A stretch of 64,000 nt of DNA, taken from Aeromonas lacus (GTDB lineage: Bacteria > Pseudomonadota > Gammaproteobacteria > Enterobacterales > Aeromonadaceae). Below, piece after piece: positions 54,500 to 63,672 of this stretch. The notes beneath the pieces were generated by a model. That model saw nothing but the letters and a program-made list of their open reading frames with translations. It searched no databases and had not been told where the DNA came from. Each line of letters starts with the position of its first letter. Position 1 is the first letter of the stretch. The position numbers were made by a program, and so were the translations under genes. The stretch spans positions 62,001 to 126,000 of the forward strand of contig NZ_JRGM01000135.1 in NCBI RefSeq assembly GCF_000764665.1, in the 5' to 3' direction.

Positions 54500-55906
54500 T
54501 TGATACTCAATAAACTGGAACAGAAGTTGACTCGCCTGCAGAGCAAGGCGAGCGACGTGGTGAACCGGGTACGGGATCGCCATATCCGGCTGGCGGTGAC
54601 CGGCCTCTCTCGCAGCGGCAAGACCGCCTTTATCACGGCGCTGGTCAACCAGCTGGAACATGCGGCCATCGATGGCCGCCTGCCCCTGTGGGATGCCCTG
54701 CGTCAGGGGCGCATCCTCGGTGCCCGCCGGGTGCCGCAGCAAAATGCTCACATCCCCACCTTTGCCTACGAGCGTGGCCTTGACTCCCTGTTTGGCGAGC
54801 CGCCAGCCTGGCCCGAGCCTACCCGCGGCGTGGCCGAGGTGCGCCTCGAAATTCGCTATCGTACCCGCCATCCGCTGCGCAAGCATCTGGGGGAGATCTC
54901 CACCCTCTATGTGGATCTGGTGGACTACCCCGGCGAGTGGCTGCTCGACTTGCCGCTCCTTGAGATGAGCTACGCGCAGTGGAGCGAACAGGTGCGCGAG
55001 CAGTTGCGTCGCCCCGAGCTGCAGGCGCTCGCCGCCAGCTGGTTGACCCCCGGGTGGCAGGCTGAGCAGCGCTTCGAAGAACGACCGGTGGCTGAACTTG
55101 CCGAGCGCTACACCGCCTATCTGCATGCCTGCAAACAGGAGTTGGGACTGCACCTGATCCAGCCCGGCCGCTTCGTCTTGCCGGGGGAGTATGCCGGTGC
55201 CCCCATGCTGCAGTTTGTCCCCTGGGTGTGGGAGATGCCCACCGGCGAGCCCGCCGATGGCACCCTCTACGCCACCCTCAAGCAGCGCTTCGAGCAGTAC
55301 AAGCAGCATCTGGTGCAGGGTTTTTATGAGCAGCACTTTGCCGGCTTTGATCGCCAGATCGTGCTGGTGGACTGCCTGCAGCCCCTCAACGCCGGAGCCG
55401 CCAGCTTTGGCGACATGCAGCAGGCCATCGCCCGCATCATGGAGAGCTTTGCCTACGGCAAGAGCAACTGGTGGCGGCGGCTCTTCTCACCCCGTATCGA
55501 CAAGCTGCTGTTTGTGGCGAGCAAGGCCGATCACGTCACCCCCGAACAGCACGCGCCCATGGTCTCTCTGCTCCAGCATCTGGTGCGTAGCGGCCGCGGC
55601 CAGGCCCGTTTTGAGGGGATCACCACCGAGTGTCTGGCGCTCGCCGCCATCAAGGCGACCGAGGTGGGCAAGGGGGTAGCTAATGGCCGCGAGTTTCCCG
55701 CTATCCGCGGCACCAGCCTGAGCGGTGAGCCGCTGTTGCTGTTCCCGGGGGAAGTGCCGCCCCATATTCCGCCCGCGCAGTGGTGGAACAATCAGGGCTT
55801 TGATTTTCAGGCGTTTCGCCCCATGCCCATGAGCCCCCATCAGGCGCTGCCCCATATCCGGCTCGATGCGGCGTTGGAGTTTCTGCTCGGGGATCACCTC
55901 GAATAA
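54500..55906 (+). CDS. ycjX: YcjX family P-loop GTPase-like protein
   Basis: This conserved protein of the psp neighbourhood, with a predicted stress-related role at the membrane, has about 468 residues. It contains Walker A GLSRSGKTAF, DYPGEWLLDLPLL and FDRQIVLVDCLQPLN, and closely follows E. coli YcjX, whose N-terminus aligns with the region after the TTG at 54500. Another possible start is TTG 54413. The ribosome site (AGGGAGA) is about 13 bp upstream of the chosen start. Confidence 0.88.
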   Translation: MILNKLEQKLTRLQSKASDVVNRVRDRHIRLAVTGLSRSGKTAFITALVNQLEHAAIDGRLPLWDALRQGRILGARRVPQQNAHIPTFAYERGLDSLFGEPPAWPEPTRGVAEVRLEIRYRTRHPLRKHLGEISTLYVDLVDYPGEWLLDLPLLEMSYAQWSEQVREQLRRPELQALAASWLTPGWQAEQRFEERPVAELAERYTAYLHACKQELGLHLIQPGRFVLPGEYAGAPMLQFVPWVWEMPTGEPADGTLYATLKQRFEQYKQHLVQGFYEQHFAGFDRQIVLVDCLQPLNAGAASFGDMQQAIARIMESFAYGKSNWWRRLFSPRIDKLLFVASKADHVTPEQHAPMVSLLQHLVRSGRGQARFEGITTECLALAAIKATEVGKGVANGREFPAIRGTSLSGEPLLLFPGEVPPHIPPAQWWNNQGFDFQAFRPMPMSPHQALPHIRLDAALEFLLGDHLE

Positions 55907-55957
55907 CGGTGTGCGGCCCGGGGTTGTTTCCGTCGCCGCACTCAGGAGAAGAATGCG

Positions 55958-56992
55958 ATGAACGATCAGATAAAAGAGCAGCCACCGTTGCAGGGCAAGG
56001 TGATCCTTGAGCCTGCCTTGACGGTGGCCAGTGACGAGCGCCCGCCCGCACCAGCCCAGCGGCTGGAGGAGGCGAGTTTCGAGCGCCTCGACGAGCTGGA
56101 CGATTTCACCGAGGTGGAAAGCGCCCTCGTCATCAAACCGCGCCGCCGCCATCGGCTGCTTGCGTGGGGGCTGGGGGCGGTCGGTCTGCTCTCGTTGGGC
56201 CAGTATGGCGCCTTCCTTTACGATCAGTTTCTCACCACCCCGCTCTGGGGGAGCGCCTGGCTGGCGGCCTCGGCGCTGGTGGCGGCGGGTACCGCCAGCG
56301 TGGTGGGGCGCGAGTGGCTGCGGCTGCGCACCCTCAAGCGGCGCCAGGATGTGCGCTCGCGGGCAGAAGATCTGTTGGCCCATCAGGGCGTCGGGCAGGG
56401 GCAGGCATTCTGCGAAGGGTTGGCGGTCAAAAGTGGGGACAAGGGGCACGAGGGGTATCAGACCTGGCTGGCCCAACTCGACGAGAGCCACAGCGATCGG
56501 GAGGTACTGACCCTCTATAGCCAGCTGGTGCTCGGCGAGCGTGACAAGCTGGCGCAGGCGCGGGTGGCCAAATGGTCGGGGGAGGCCGCCGTGCTGGTGG
56601 CGCTCAGCCCGCTCGCTACCGTCGACATGATGCTGATGCTGTGGCGCAACCTGCGGATGATCGAGGACATCGCTGATGTCTACGCCATCGAGCTCGGCTA
56701 CTGGAGCCGCATTCGCCTCATCCGTCAGGTGTTTCGCAACATGCTTTACGCCGGCGCTACCGAGCTGGTGACCGAGGTGGGGATGGATTTGCTGGGGGCC
56801 GAGCTTACCGCCAAACTCTCCGCCCGTGCCGCGCAAGGGGTGGGCGCCGGGCTGCTTACCGCTCGCCTTGGCCTGCGCACCATAGAGGCGTGCCGTCCGC
56901 TGCCCTGGTGTGCAGACGAGAAGCCGAAACTGGGCGAGCTGCGCAAGCGGCTGGTGGGTCAGCTGGCCGGTTATCTCAAGGGGACGAGCTAA
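55958..56992 (+). CDS. ycjF: YcjF family membrane protein (TIGR01620/DUF697)
   Basis: The 344-residue protein has a charged N-terminus, two transmembrane helices (about 70-90 and 100-120) and a C-terminal DUF697 domain with ALSPLATVDMMLMLWRNLRMIEDIADVY. It is normally encoded with YcjX and is 51 bp downstream of it here. The function is unknown beyond association with the psp response. Confidence 0.9.
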   Translation: MNDQIKEQPPLQGKVILEPALTVASDERPPAPAQRLEEASFERLDELDDFTEVESALVIKPRRRHRLLAWGLGAVGLLSLGQYGAFLYDQFLTTPLWGSAWLAASALVAAGTASVVGREWLRLRTLKRRQDVRSRAEDLLAHQGVGQGQAFCEGLAVKSGDKGHEGYQTWLAQLDESHSDREVLTLYSQLVLGERDKLAQARVAKWSGEAAVLVALSPLATVDMMLMLWRNLRMIEDIADVYAIELGYWSRIRLIRQVFRNMLYAGATELVTEVGMDLLGAELTAKLSARAAQGVGAGLLTARLGLRTIEACRPLPWCADEKPKLGELRKRLVGQLAGYLKGTS

Positions 56993-57252
56993 CCCCGGAT
57001 CGAGGCTCGGGTGCTGGCGCATCCTGATGGGGGCCCGGTATGCCGAGGATCTATATTGTTTTACTGGTGAAACGCTCATTCACTTTTTTCGGCATTTATT
57101 GCAACAATCTGCACCGGGCGGATGGGCTATCACGGCATAAACCGGGCAACGGAGCTGCTCCGCTTTTATCCCGTCTCCTTAGGGATTGCGTGTACAACGG
57201 GGACCAAGGGCTTTGCCCGAGATGGATAAGGTTGCTCGCCACCACGCTTGAA

Positions 57253-57270
57253 TGTCACATTTTATTTACA
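57253..57270. promoter_or_regulatory. putative TyrR/PhhR box upstream of phhA
   Basis: TGTCACATTTTATTTACA matches TGTAAA-N6-TTTACA with two mismatches in the left arm. A TyrR homologue is encoded 1.3 kb downstream. Control of phhAB by PhhR/TyrR is known in Pseudomonas. Confidence 0.6.
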
Positions 57271-57279
57271 TCTCTTGCC

Positions 57280-57312
57280 AGCAGCCGACCACCGGGTCGG
57301 CTGCTTTTTTTG
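57280..57312 (+). terminator. intrinsic terminator in the phhA leader region
   Basis: AGCAGCCGACC-accg-GGTCGGCTGCT is followed by seven T. It lies about 75 bp before the phhA start. It may end a transcript from upstream or act as an attenuator. Confidence 0.85.
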
Positions 57313-57385
57313 TTGCCGGTTCGTTACAGTGATCCTGCGACCCAATGGCAAGGCGCCCCACCCGGCGCAGAGGATGGAACCGCTT

Positions 57386-58180
57386 ATGGCAACCCTTTAT
57401 ACCGCTCATCAGCCGGATGCCCGGGGGATGATCCACTACTCGGCCGAAGAGCACGGCACCTGGCAGATCCTGATCGAACGCCAGCTGGCGGCGCTTGAGG
57501 GCAAGGCGTGTGACGAGTATCTGGCGGGCCTTGAAAGACTGACGTTGCCGCGGGAGCGCATCCCCCAGCTGGCGGAGCTCAACGAGGTATTGCTGGCGAC
57601 CACCGGCTGGTCGGTGGCGGCAGTGCCGGCGCTCATCTCGTTTGATCGCTTCTTTGCCCTGCTGGCCAACCGCCAGTTCCCGGTCGCCACCTTTATCCGG
57701 CGACGGGACGAGCTCGATTACCTGCAAGAGCCCGATATCTTTCACGAGATCTTCGGCCACTGCGCCATGCTGACCAATCCCGCCTTTGCCCACTTCACTC
57801 ACCTCTATGGCCAGCTTGGCCTGCAGGCGAGCAAGGAGGAGCGGGTCTTTCTGGCCCGTCTCTACTGGTTCACCGTGGAGTTTGGCCTCTTGGCCACGGC
57901 GGACGGGCTTCGTATCTACGGCGGCGGCATTCTCTCCTCCATCGGCGAGACGGCCTATGCCCTCTCCGGCAAGCCGCTGCAGCAACCGTTCGATCTGCTG
58001 GAAGTGCTGCGCACCCCCTATCGCATCGACATCATGCAGCCCACCTACTTTGTGCTGCCTGAGCTCGATGCCCTCTACCGGCTGGGGGCGGCGGAGATCA
58101 TGAACGGGGTGGCGCAGGCGCGCCAGCTTGGCCTGCATACGCCGCGCTTTGAGCCGGTTGCAGGCAAGCAGGCGAGTTGA
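57386..58180 (+). CDS. phhA: phenylalanine-4-hydroxylase PhhA
   Basis: PhhA converts phenylalanine to tyrosine using oxygen and a tetrahydropterin. The 264 residues carry the iron facial triad (His120, His125 in HEIFGHCAM, Glu165 in WFTVEFGLL) and [16 protein letters not shown]. The bacterial short form lacks a regulatory ACT domain. The ATG at 57386 has AGAGGA at good distance; ATG 57374 is too close to it. phhB follows, completing the enzyme pair. Confidence 0.95.
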   Translation: MATLYTAHQPDARGMIHYSAEEHGTWQILIERQLAALEGKACDEYLAGLERLTLPRERIPQLAELNEVLLATTGWSVAAVPALISFDRFFALLANRQFPVATFIRRRDELDYLQEPDIFHEIFGHCAMLTNPAFAHFTHLYGQLGLQASKEERVFLARLYWFTVEFGLLATADGLRIYGGGILSSIGETAYALSGKPLQQPFDLLEVLRTPYRIDIMQPTYFVLPELDALYRLGAAEIMNGVAQARQLGLHTPRFEPVAGKQAS

Positions 58181-58233
58181 GTTATCCGTTATTTCACATC
58201 AGATATTGCACATTCAGAACAGAGGAGAGACCC

Positions 58234-58572
58234 ATGTCCGAACTAGCCAGCCAGCAGTGTGAAGCGTGCCGCGCCGATGCCCCCAAGGTGAGCGATGAGG
58301 AGCTGCGCGAGCTGATGTCGCTTATCCCCGACTGGCAGCCGCTGGTGGTGGCGGGGGCGTTGCAGCTGCGGCGCGAATTCCCCTTTCGCAACTTCAAGGA
58401 GGCGCTGGCGTTTACCAACCGCTTGGGGGAGCTGGCAGAGGCGGAGTTCCACCATCCGGCCATTTTGACCGAGTGGGGCAAGGTAACGGTCAGCTGGTGG
58501 ACTCACAAGATCGGTGGGCTGCACCGCAACGACTTCATCATGGCGGCGCGCACCGACCAGCTACTGAAATAA
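58234..58572 (+). CDS. phhB: pterin-4a-carbinolamine dehydratase PhhB
   Basis: PhhB recycles the pterin cofactor of PhhA. The 112-residue protein has the typical [44 protein letters not shown] and [12 protein letters not shown] blocks, including the catalytic His pair. AGAGGAGAGA precedes the ATG at 58234. The gene is 53 bp downstream of phhA and ends at a strong terminator. Confidence 0.95.
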   Translation: MSELASQQCEACRADAPKVSDEELRELMSLIPDWQPLVVAGALQLRREFPFRNFKEALAFTNRLGELAEAEFHHPAILTEWGKVTVSWWTHKIGGLHRNDFIMAARTDQLLK

Positions 58573-58588
58573 GCGGCAGCAACTGACT

Positions 58589-58627
58589 CGGGCCTGCCCG
58601 GCGAAAGCGGGGCAGGCCCGCATTTTT
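58589..58627 (+). terminator. intrinsic terminator after phhAB
   Basis: CGGGCCTGCCC and GGGCAGGCCCG form an 11-bp stem followed by CATTTTTG. Confidence 0.88.
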
Positions 58628-58706
58628 GTGGGCTAGCGCTCGCACTGGGGGGATCGAGTCTGTATTATCCGCTCATTCATAGAGTTAGCTAGGAAGTGTG
58701 TCCCGA

Positions 58707-60254
58707 ATGCGTCTTGAAGTCAGCTGTGAAGACCGCCTGGGCCTGACCCGGGAACTGCTCGACCGCCTGGTGGAGCACAATATCGATCTGCGCGGCATCG
58801 AAATCGATACCTCAGGCATCATCTATCTCAACTTTCCCGAGCTGGAGTTCAGCGATTTTCAGCATCTGATGCCGGAGATCCGCCGCATTCCCGGCGTCTA
58901 CGACGTCAAGACCATCCCCTACATGCCCTCCGAACGGGAGCACCACGAGATTGAGGCGCTGCTCAAAGCGCTGCCGGATCTTGTCTTCTCGCTCGATGCC
59001 AAGGGCAAGGTGACCCAGGCCAACCAGTCGGCCCTCACCACCCTAGGCTTGCCGGTGGAAGAGGTGCGCGGCGTGGCGCTGGGCTCGCTGGTCAAGGGCT
59101 TCTCCTTCAGCCGTTGGCTGGAGGCAAGCGACATTCGGCCGCAAACCTGCAAACTCAGTTTCAATGGCGAAGAGTATCTGGCGGATCTGCTGCCGCTCTT
59201 TGTCGATGAACAGAAGGGCAAGCAGGCGCTGGCGGGCGCCGTGGTGGTGCTCAAATCGGCCCGTCGGGTTGGCCTGCACTTCAGCGCGCTCCACGCGGTG
59301 GAGGCGGAGGGGTTCGAGCATCTGCAGGGCGAAAGCCCCAAGATGAAAGAGGTGCTGGCGCAAGCGCGCAAGCTGGCGATGCAGGACGCGCCGCTGCTCA
59401 TCGTCGGCGAGACCGGTACCGGCAAGGAGCTGCTGGCCCGCGCTTGTCACGGTGCCAGCCTGCGCTCCAGCCACCCCTTCATGGCCCTCAACTGCGCCGC
59501 CATGCCGGATAATGTGGCCGAGAGCGAGCTGTTCGGCTATGCCCCCGGCGCTTTTGGCAACAATACCGAGGGCAAGCGCGGCGTGCTGGAGCTGGCGAGC
59601 GGTGGCACCCTGATGCTGGACGAGATTGGCGACATGTCGCCCCACCTGCAGACCAAGTTCTTGCGAGTGCTCCAAGATGGCGTGTTCCGCCGGGTCGGTG
59701 ACGAGCAGGAGGTGAAGGTCAATGTGCGTTTTATCTGCACCACCCAGAAACAGCTGCTCGATCTGGTGAACGATGGCTCCTTCCGCGAGGATCTCTACTA
59801 TCGCCTCAACGTGCTGAGTCTGGCGTTGCCGCCGCTGCGTGAGCGCAAGGCGGATGTCATGGTGCTGGCCCAGCAGTTTGTCTCGCGCTTTGCCAGCGAA
59901 CTGCAGCGTCCGCGCCCGCGCTTTACCCGCAACATGGCCGACTATCTGACCGCTTATCGCTGGCCGGGCAACGTGCGCCAGCTGCGCAACTGCCTCTATC
60001 GTGCCATGACGCTGCTGGAGGGGGACGAGCTTGGCCCCGAGCAGATCGATCTGCCGGTAGCGGCCGATAGTGCGCCGCTTATCGACGAGTGGTTCGAGGG
60101 CAACCTCGACGATGCGGTGAAGCGCTTCGAGAGCCAGCTGCTGGCACGGCTCTATCCGGCGTTTCCCTCGACCCGCCAGCTTGCCAAACGACTGGGGGTG
60201 TCGCACACAGCCATCGCCAACAAATTGCGGGAGTACGGGATCAGCAAAAAGTGA
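58707..60254 (+). CDS. tyrR: aromatic amino acid regulator TyrR/PhhR
   Basis: The 515-residue regulator has an N-terminal ACT domain (MRLEVSCEDRLGLTRELLD), a PAS domain (about 80-190), a AAA+ domain (Walker A GETGTGKE, Walker B GGTLMLDEIGD) and a C-terminal HTH (PSTRQLAKRLGVSHTAIANK). The sigma-54-contact loop reads GAFGNN rather than GAFTGA, so it probably does not activate sigma-54 polymerase. The ATG at 58707 matches the E. coli start; GTG 58698 is an alternative. It likely controls phhAB. Confidence 0.93.
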   Translation: MRLEVSCEDRLGLTRELLDRLVEHNIDLRGIEIDTSGIIYLNFPELEFSDFQHLMPEIRRIPGVYDVKTIPYMPSEREHHEIEALLKALPDLVFSLDAKGKVTQANQSALTTLGLPVEEVRGVALGSLVKGFSFSRWLEASDIRPQTCKLSFNGEEYLADLLPLFVDEQKGKQALAGAVVVLKSARRVGLHFSALHAVEAEGFEHLQGESPKMKEVLAQARKLAMQDAPLLIVGETGTGKELLARACHGASLRSSHPFMALNCAAMPDNVAESELFGYAPGAFGNNTEGKRGVLELASGGTLMLDEIGDMSPHLQTKFLRVLQDGVFRRVGDEQEVKVNVRFICTTQKQLLDLVNDGSFREDLYYRLNVLSLALPPLRERKADVMVLAQQFVSRFASELQRPRPRFTRNMADYLTAYRWPGNVRQLRNCLYRAMTLLEGDELGPEQIDLPVAADSAPLIDEWFEGNLDDAVKRFESQLLARLYPAFPSTRQLAKRLGVSHTAIANKLREYGISKK

Positions 60255-60273
60255 TACCCTGTACGTTGAGGTG

Positions 60274-60311
60274 AACAGAGAGCCCGTTGCAAAACGGGCT
60301 CTCTGTTTTTA
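60274..60311 (+). terminator. intrinsic terminator after tyrR
   Basis: AACAGAGAGCCCGTT-gcaa-AACGGGCTCTCTGTT is a perfect 15-bp stem followed by T-rich sequence. Confidence 0.93.
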
Positions 60312-60436
60312 TTTACAGCTCTGTCAGCTGAGTCTCACGTCAAGGCTTGTCAGGCTGTTGTCCGGCCACTTACTATCTGAGTTTATGTACCCGAACCGCG
60401 CTGCTGCGGTGTTGTAGAGGCGCCTATCCCCTGATC

Positions 60437-60997
60437 ATGTCGTCACACTTCTCATTCCGACTCGTCGTTGCGCTGCTGGTGCTGTTGCCCGGGTTGACTT
60501 TCTCCCGTGCCGCGCTTGCCGAAGCGCAGACCACTGCAGAGAGCCGGGCCAATTCGGTCAAGGAGCTGGTGCTCGATATTCTGAGCTACACCCGCTGGCC
60601 AAAGGAGCCGCCGGTGCTGCATCTGTGCATCGCCGCGCCCACTGAATATGCCGGTGTGCTCTCCACCATTACCCGGCAGGGCAATGGACGGCCAGTGCAG
60701 GTCAATCGCTATGAGGTGACGGATCCGGCCATTGCCGGTCAGTGCCATGTGCTCTATCTGGGCGTGATGGATGAGTCAACCCGGCTGGCACTCTTCTCCC
60801 GTTTGAAGGGGCATCCTGTTCTCAGCATCAGTGAACAAAACCCGGAGTGCAGCAGCAGTCCCGTCTTCTGTCTGCAGCCGGACAGCCACAACGGGCGGCT
60901 GCGTTTCACCGTGAATCTGGATGCGCTGGCGCTCAGCGGTGTGCGGGTGCACCCGGCCGTGCTCAAGCTGGCCATGGCTGATCGGGGTGTGCCATGA
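60437..60997 (+). CDS. yfiR: YfiR family periplasmic repressor of the diguanylate cyclase YfiN
   Basis: The 186-residue protein has a signal peptide ending ALAEA and a YfiR/DUF4154 domain (VKELVLDILSYTRWPKEPPVLHLCIA). Its cysteines (LHLC, GQCHV, PECSSSPVFC) fit the disulfide pairs known in P. aeruginosa YfiR. It is thought to inhibit YfiN in the periplasm. It overlaps yfiN by 4 bp. Confidence 0.9.
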   Translation: MSSHFSFRLVVALLVLLPGLTFSRAALAEAQTTAESRANSVKELVLDILSYTRWPKEPPVLHLCIAAPTEYAGVLSTITRQGNGRPVQVNRYEVTDPAIAGQCHVLYLGVMDESTRLALFSRLKGHPVLSISEQNPECSSSPVFCLQPDSHNGRLRFTVNLDALALSGVRVHPAVLKLAMADRGVP

Positions 60998-62235
60998 CGC
61001 CATCGTCTGATCGCCATGAAGCGCGGCTGACCCTGCGACAGAGCCTGGGGCGCACCCATCTGGTGACCGCCTTTACCTCGGCCTGTGTGGCGGGGATCCT
61101 GCTGACCCTGACCGCCCTGCTGGTGATGCGTTTTTACGCCGACCACAATCTGGAGCTGGTAGCACGCGCCATCAGCTACACCACGGAAGCGGCTGTGGTG
61201 TTTCAGGACGAAGAGGCTGCGGGTGAGGCGCTGCGGGCCATCGCCGAGCGCGAAGAGGTGGCCGAGGCGCGCATCTATCTGCCCGATGGCACGTTGCTGA
61301 CCAGCTGGTCGCGCACCATGAACACCCCGATCGCCGAGCTGGAGGGTTATCTTGCCCAGTTGATCCTGCCCGGGCCGGTGCGCGAGCCCATGTTGCGTGG
61401 CAGCGAAAAAATCGGTGAGGTCGAGCTGGTCGGTCATGGCGAGTCACTGCTGATCTTCCTGATTGCGGTGCTGCTGGTGATGCTGATCTGTCTGCTCTTG
61501 AGCGCCATGGGGGCGCTCTACGTGGCGGGGCGGATGCAGGTCTCCATCATAGGTCCCCTGCGCGAGCTGGCCCGGGTGGCACATTCGGTGCGCCGCCAGC
61601 GTACCCTGGGGATGAGGGCACCGCCCGCCGGTATTGTCGAGCTCAACGAGCTGGGGGATGACTTCAACTCCCTGCTGGACGAGTTGCAGGCGTGGCAAGC
61701 CCATCAGGCGCGGGAAAATGCCAGCCTGCTCCATCAGGCCACCCACGATGTGTTGACCGGACTGCCCAACAGGGTCTTGTTTGACGCTAGACTGGCGCAG
61801 GCCATCACCGAGGCTGAACAGGGTGAGGGGGACTTTGCGCTGCTTTACCTCGATTGCGATCGCTTCAAACAGATTAACGATACCCTGGGCCACAACGCCG
61901 GTGACGATGTGCTGATCACCCTGGCAAGGCGGGTGGAGCATCAGCTGCGGCCGCAGGATCTGGTGTGCCGTCTGGGGGGGGATGAGTTCGCCATCCTGCT
62001 GAGCCCTGTGCATCTGCAACAGGATGTGGAGGAGGTGATCAACCGCATTCAGCAGGCGATGAGTGAAACCGTGGTATTGCGGGATGGGCAGCAACTGGTG
62101 GCTGGGATCAGCATCGGTTATGCCATTCATCAATCCGGGGTCACTGCCAGCGAGCTGTGCGAGCTGGCAGACAAAGCCATGTATTTGGCAAAACGTGCGC
62201 GCCGCGAGGAGGTGGATGCCACCGAACCGGCGTGA
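60994..62235 (+). CDS. yfiN: membrane diguanylate cyclase YfiN/TpbB
   Basis: The 413-residue protein makes c-di-GMP. It has an N-terminal transmembrane helix (about 25-47), a periplasmic CHASE8-type sensor, a second helix (about 150-172), a HAMP segment and a GGDEF domain with intact GGDEF (328-332) and an RxxD inhibitory site (RPQD) five residues before it. It is active-looking and subject to product inhibition. The order yfiR-yfiN-yfiB matches the tripartite system of Pseudomonas. Confidence 0.93.
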   Translation: MTPSSDRHEARLTLRQSLGRTHLVTAFTSACVAGILLTLTALLVMRFYADHNLELVARAISYTTEAAVVFQDEEAAGEALRAIAEREEVAEARIYLPDGTLLTSWSRTMNTPIAELEGYLAQLILPGPVREPMLRGSEKIGEVELVGHGESLLIFLIAVLLVMLICLLLSAMGALYVAGRMQVSIIGPLRELARVAHSVRRQRTLGMRAPPAGIVELNELGDDFNSLLDELQAWQAHQARENASLLHQATHDVLTGLPNRVLFDARLAQAITEAEQGEGDFALLYLDCDRFKQINDTLGHNAGDDVLITLARRVEHQLRPQDLVCRLGGDEFAILLSPVHLQQDVEEVINRIQQAMSETVVLRDGQQLVAGISIGYAIHQSGVTASELCELADKAMYLAKRARREEVDATEPA

Positions 62236-62261
62236 ATTGATGTCGTTAAGGAGACATAACA

Positions 62262-62750
62262 ATGAAAATATCCCTCTCCCTCAAGACCTTGCTGCTGGGG
62301 TTGCTCTTCTCTCTACTGGCAGGTTGTCAGAGTGCCCCGAAGGGGCTCACCCCTGAACAGCTGGCGGTATTGAAGGAGCAAGGTTTTTATCTGACCGACG
62401 AGGGTTGGACGCTGGATCTGGCCAACCGGGTGTTGTTTGCCAACAACGTCGGGGAGCTCAATCCCCAAACTCGTCAGACCGTGGAAAAGCTGGGCAAGGT
62501 GTTGCTTGGGGTAGGCCTCGACAAGGCGCGGGTTGACGGTCATACCGACAACACCGGCGAGAGCAGCTACAACCAGCAGCTCTCCCTGAAGCGGGCCCAG
62601 TCGGTTGCGGATGTGCTCATCTCGGTCGGGATGAACCCTGCCAACCTGGAGGTCCGCGGTCGCGGCGAAACCGCGCCGGTGGCGGACAACAAGAGTGCTT
62701 CCGGACGGGCCGAAAACCGCCGGGTGGCCATCGTTATTGCCAACCAGTAA
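62262..62750 (+). CDS. yfiB: OmpA-family lipoprotein YfiB
   Basis: The 162-residue lipoprotein (lipobox LLAGC, Cys22) has an OmpA-like peptidoglycan-binding domain: VDGHTDNTGESSYNQQLSLKRAQSVADVL and RGRGETAP (shown in parts). It sequesters YfiR at the outer membrane and thereby releases YfiN. It lies 26 bp downstream of yfiN with AAGGAGACATAACA before the ATG. Confidence 0.92.
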   Translation: MKISLSLKTLLLGLLFSLLAGCQSAPKGLTPEQLAVLKEQGFYLTDEGWTLDLANRVLFANNVGELNPQTRQTVEKLGKVLLGVGLDKARVDGHTDNTGESSYNQQLSLKRAQSVADVLISVGMNPANLEVRGRGETAPVADNKSASGRAENRRVAIVIANQ

Positions 62751-62784
62751 GCGACTGTCCTGCCAAGCGTGCCGTGTGCATAGC

Positions 62785-62813
62785 AAAAGAGCGCCCAAAG
62801 AGGCGCTCTTTTT
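62785..62813. terminator. bidirectional terminator between yfiB and the terC-like gene
   Basis: AAAAGAGCGCC-caaaga-GGCGCTCTTTTT has A and T flanks that can terminate both convergent genes. Confidence 0.9.
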
Positions 62814-62829
62814 GATCCGGCAGGCGAGC

Positions 62830-63564
62830 TTATGATTCGCTCTGCTCGTTGGCGTCGGTGTGTTTGCGCAGGCGAATGTTGATCATCTCCACCACCAGCG
62901 AGAAGGCCATGGCGAAGTAGATGTAACCCTTCGGAATGTGCAGATCCATCCCCTCCGCCATCAGGGCGAAACCGACCAGGGTGAGGAAGGAGAGGGCCAG
63001 CATCTTGATGGTGGGGTGGTTATCGACGAAATCGCCGATCGCCTTGGCGGCAAACATCATGATGAAGACGGCGATCATGATGGCCAGCACCATGACAGGG
63101 ACGTGATCAGCCATGCCGACGGCGGTGATCACCGAATCCAGACTAAAGACGATGTCGAGAATGGCGATCTGGATCAGGGTGCTGATAAAACCGGAGGCAG
63201 CACCTGCCACCTTTTCCGGCTCGGCAGCCCCCTCAAGGGTGGCGTGGATTTCGTGGGCACTCTTGCCGATGAGGAACAGGCCCCCCAGCAGCAGGATGAG
63301 GTCGCGTCCGGAGATGGCCTCGCCCAGCACGGTAAAGAGCGGATCCGTGAGGCGCATGACCCAGGCCAGCGAGAGCAGCAGCAGGATACGGGTACCCATG
63401 GCGAGGGCCAGACCCAGAATGCGGGCGCGCTGGCGCTGCGCCTCGGGCAGACGGCCGACCAGAATGGAGATGAAAATGATGTTATCGATGCCCAGCACGA
63501 TCTCGAGCAGGGTCAGGGTGGCGAGTGCGACCCAGGCAGAGGGATCAAGAACCCATTCCAGCAT
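62830..63564 (-). CDS. TerC family integral membrane protein
   Basis: The 244-residue protein has about seven transmembrane helices and the two acidic TerC signatures LEIVLGIDNIIFISILVG and AILDIVFSLDSVITAVGMAD. It resembles E. coli YgdQ/YoaE-type short proteins without CBS domains. Relatives are implicated in metal ion homeostasis, especially manganese; substrate not determinable here. Confidence 0.88.
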   Translation of the reverse strand: MLEWVLDPSAWVALATLTLLEIVLGIDNIIFISILVGRLPEAQRQRARILGLALAMGTRILLLLSLAWVMRLTDPLFTVLGEAISGRDLILLLGGLFLIGKSAHEIHATLEGAAEPEKVAGAASGFISTLIQIAILDIVFSLDSVITAVGMADHVPVMVLAIMIAVFIMMFAAKAIGDFVDNHPTIKMLALSFLTLVGFALMAEGMDLHIPKGYIYFAMAFSLVVEMINIRLRKHTDANEQSES

Positions 63565-63672
63565 GATTGAACCTTGGTTGAAAAAAAGAAGCGGAACATT
63601 TTAGCAGGGGAGAACCGCTTGTCCCAGTGGGTCGAAAAGATAAAAATGGTCGCCATCACAAGGGAGGAGTGC

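Larger units (their letters stand above)
56993..57385. other. intergenic region upstream of phhA
   Basis: This 393-bp stretch contains no supported gene. It holds a small CGGAGC/GCTCCG inverted repeat followed by CTTTT (57150-57166), a TyrR-box-like site (57253-57270) and a strong terminator-like hairpin (57280-57312). The phhA promoter must lie here but no clear -35/-10 pair was found. Confidence 0.5.

Noticed and set aside
57040..57498. Phe/Tyr-containing reading frame (IYIVLLVKRSFTFFGIY) as an attenuator leader peptide for phhA
   Set aside because: The frame has no nearby stop before the hairpin and runs into phhA in another frame, unlike a real leader peptide.
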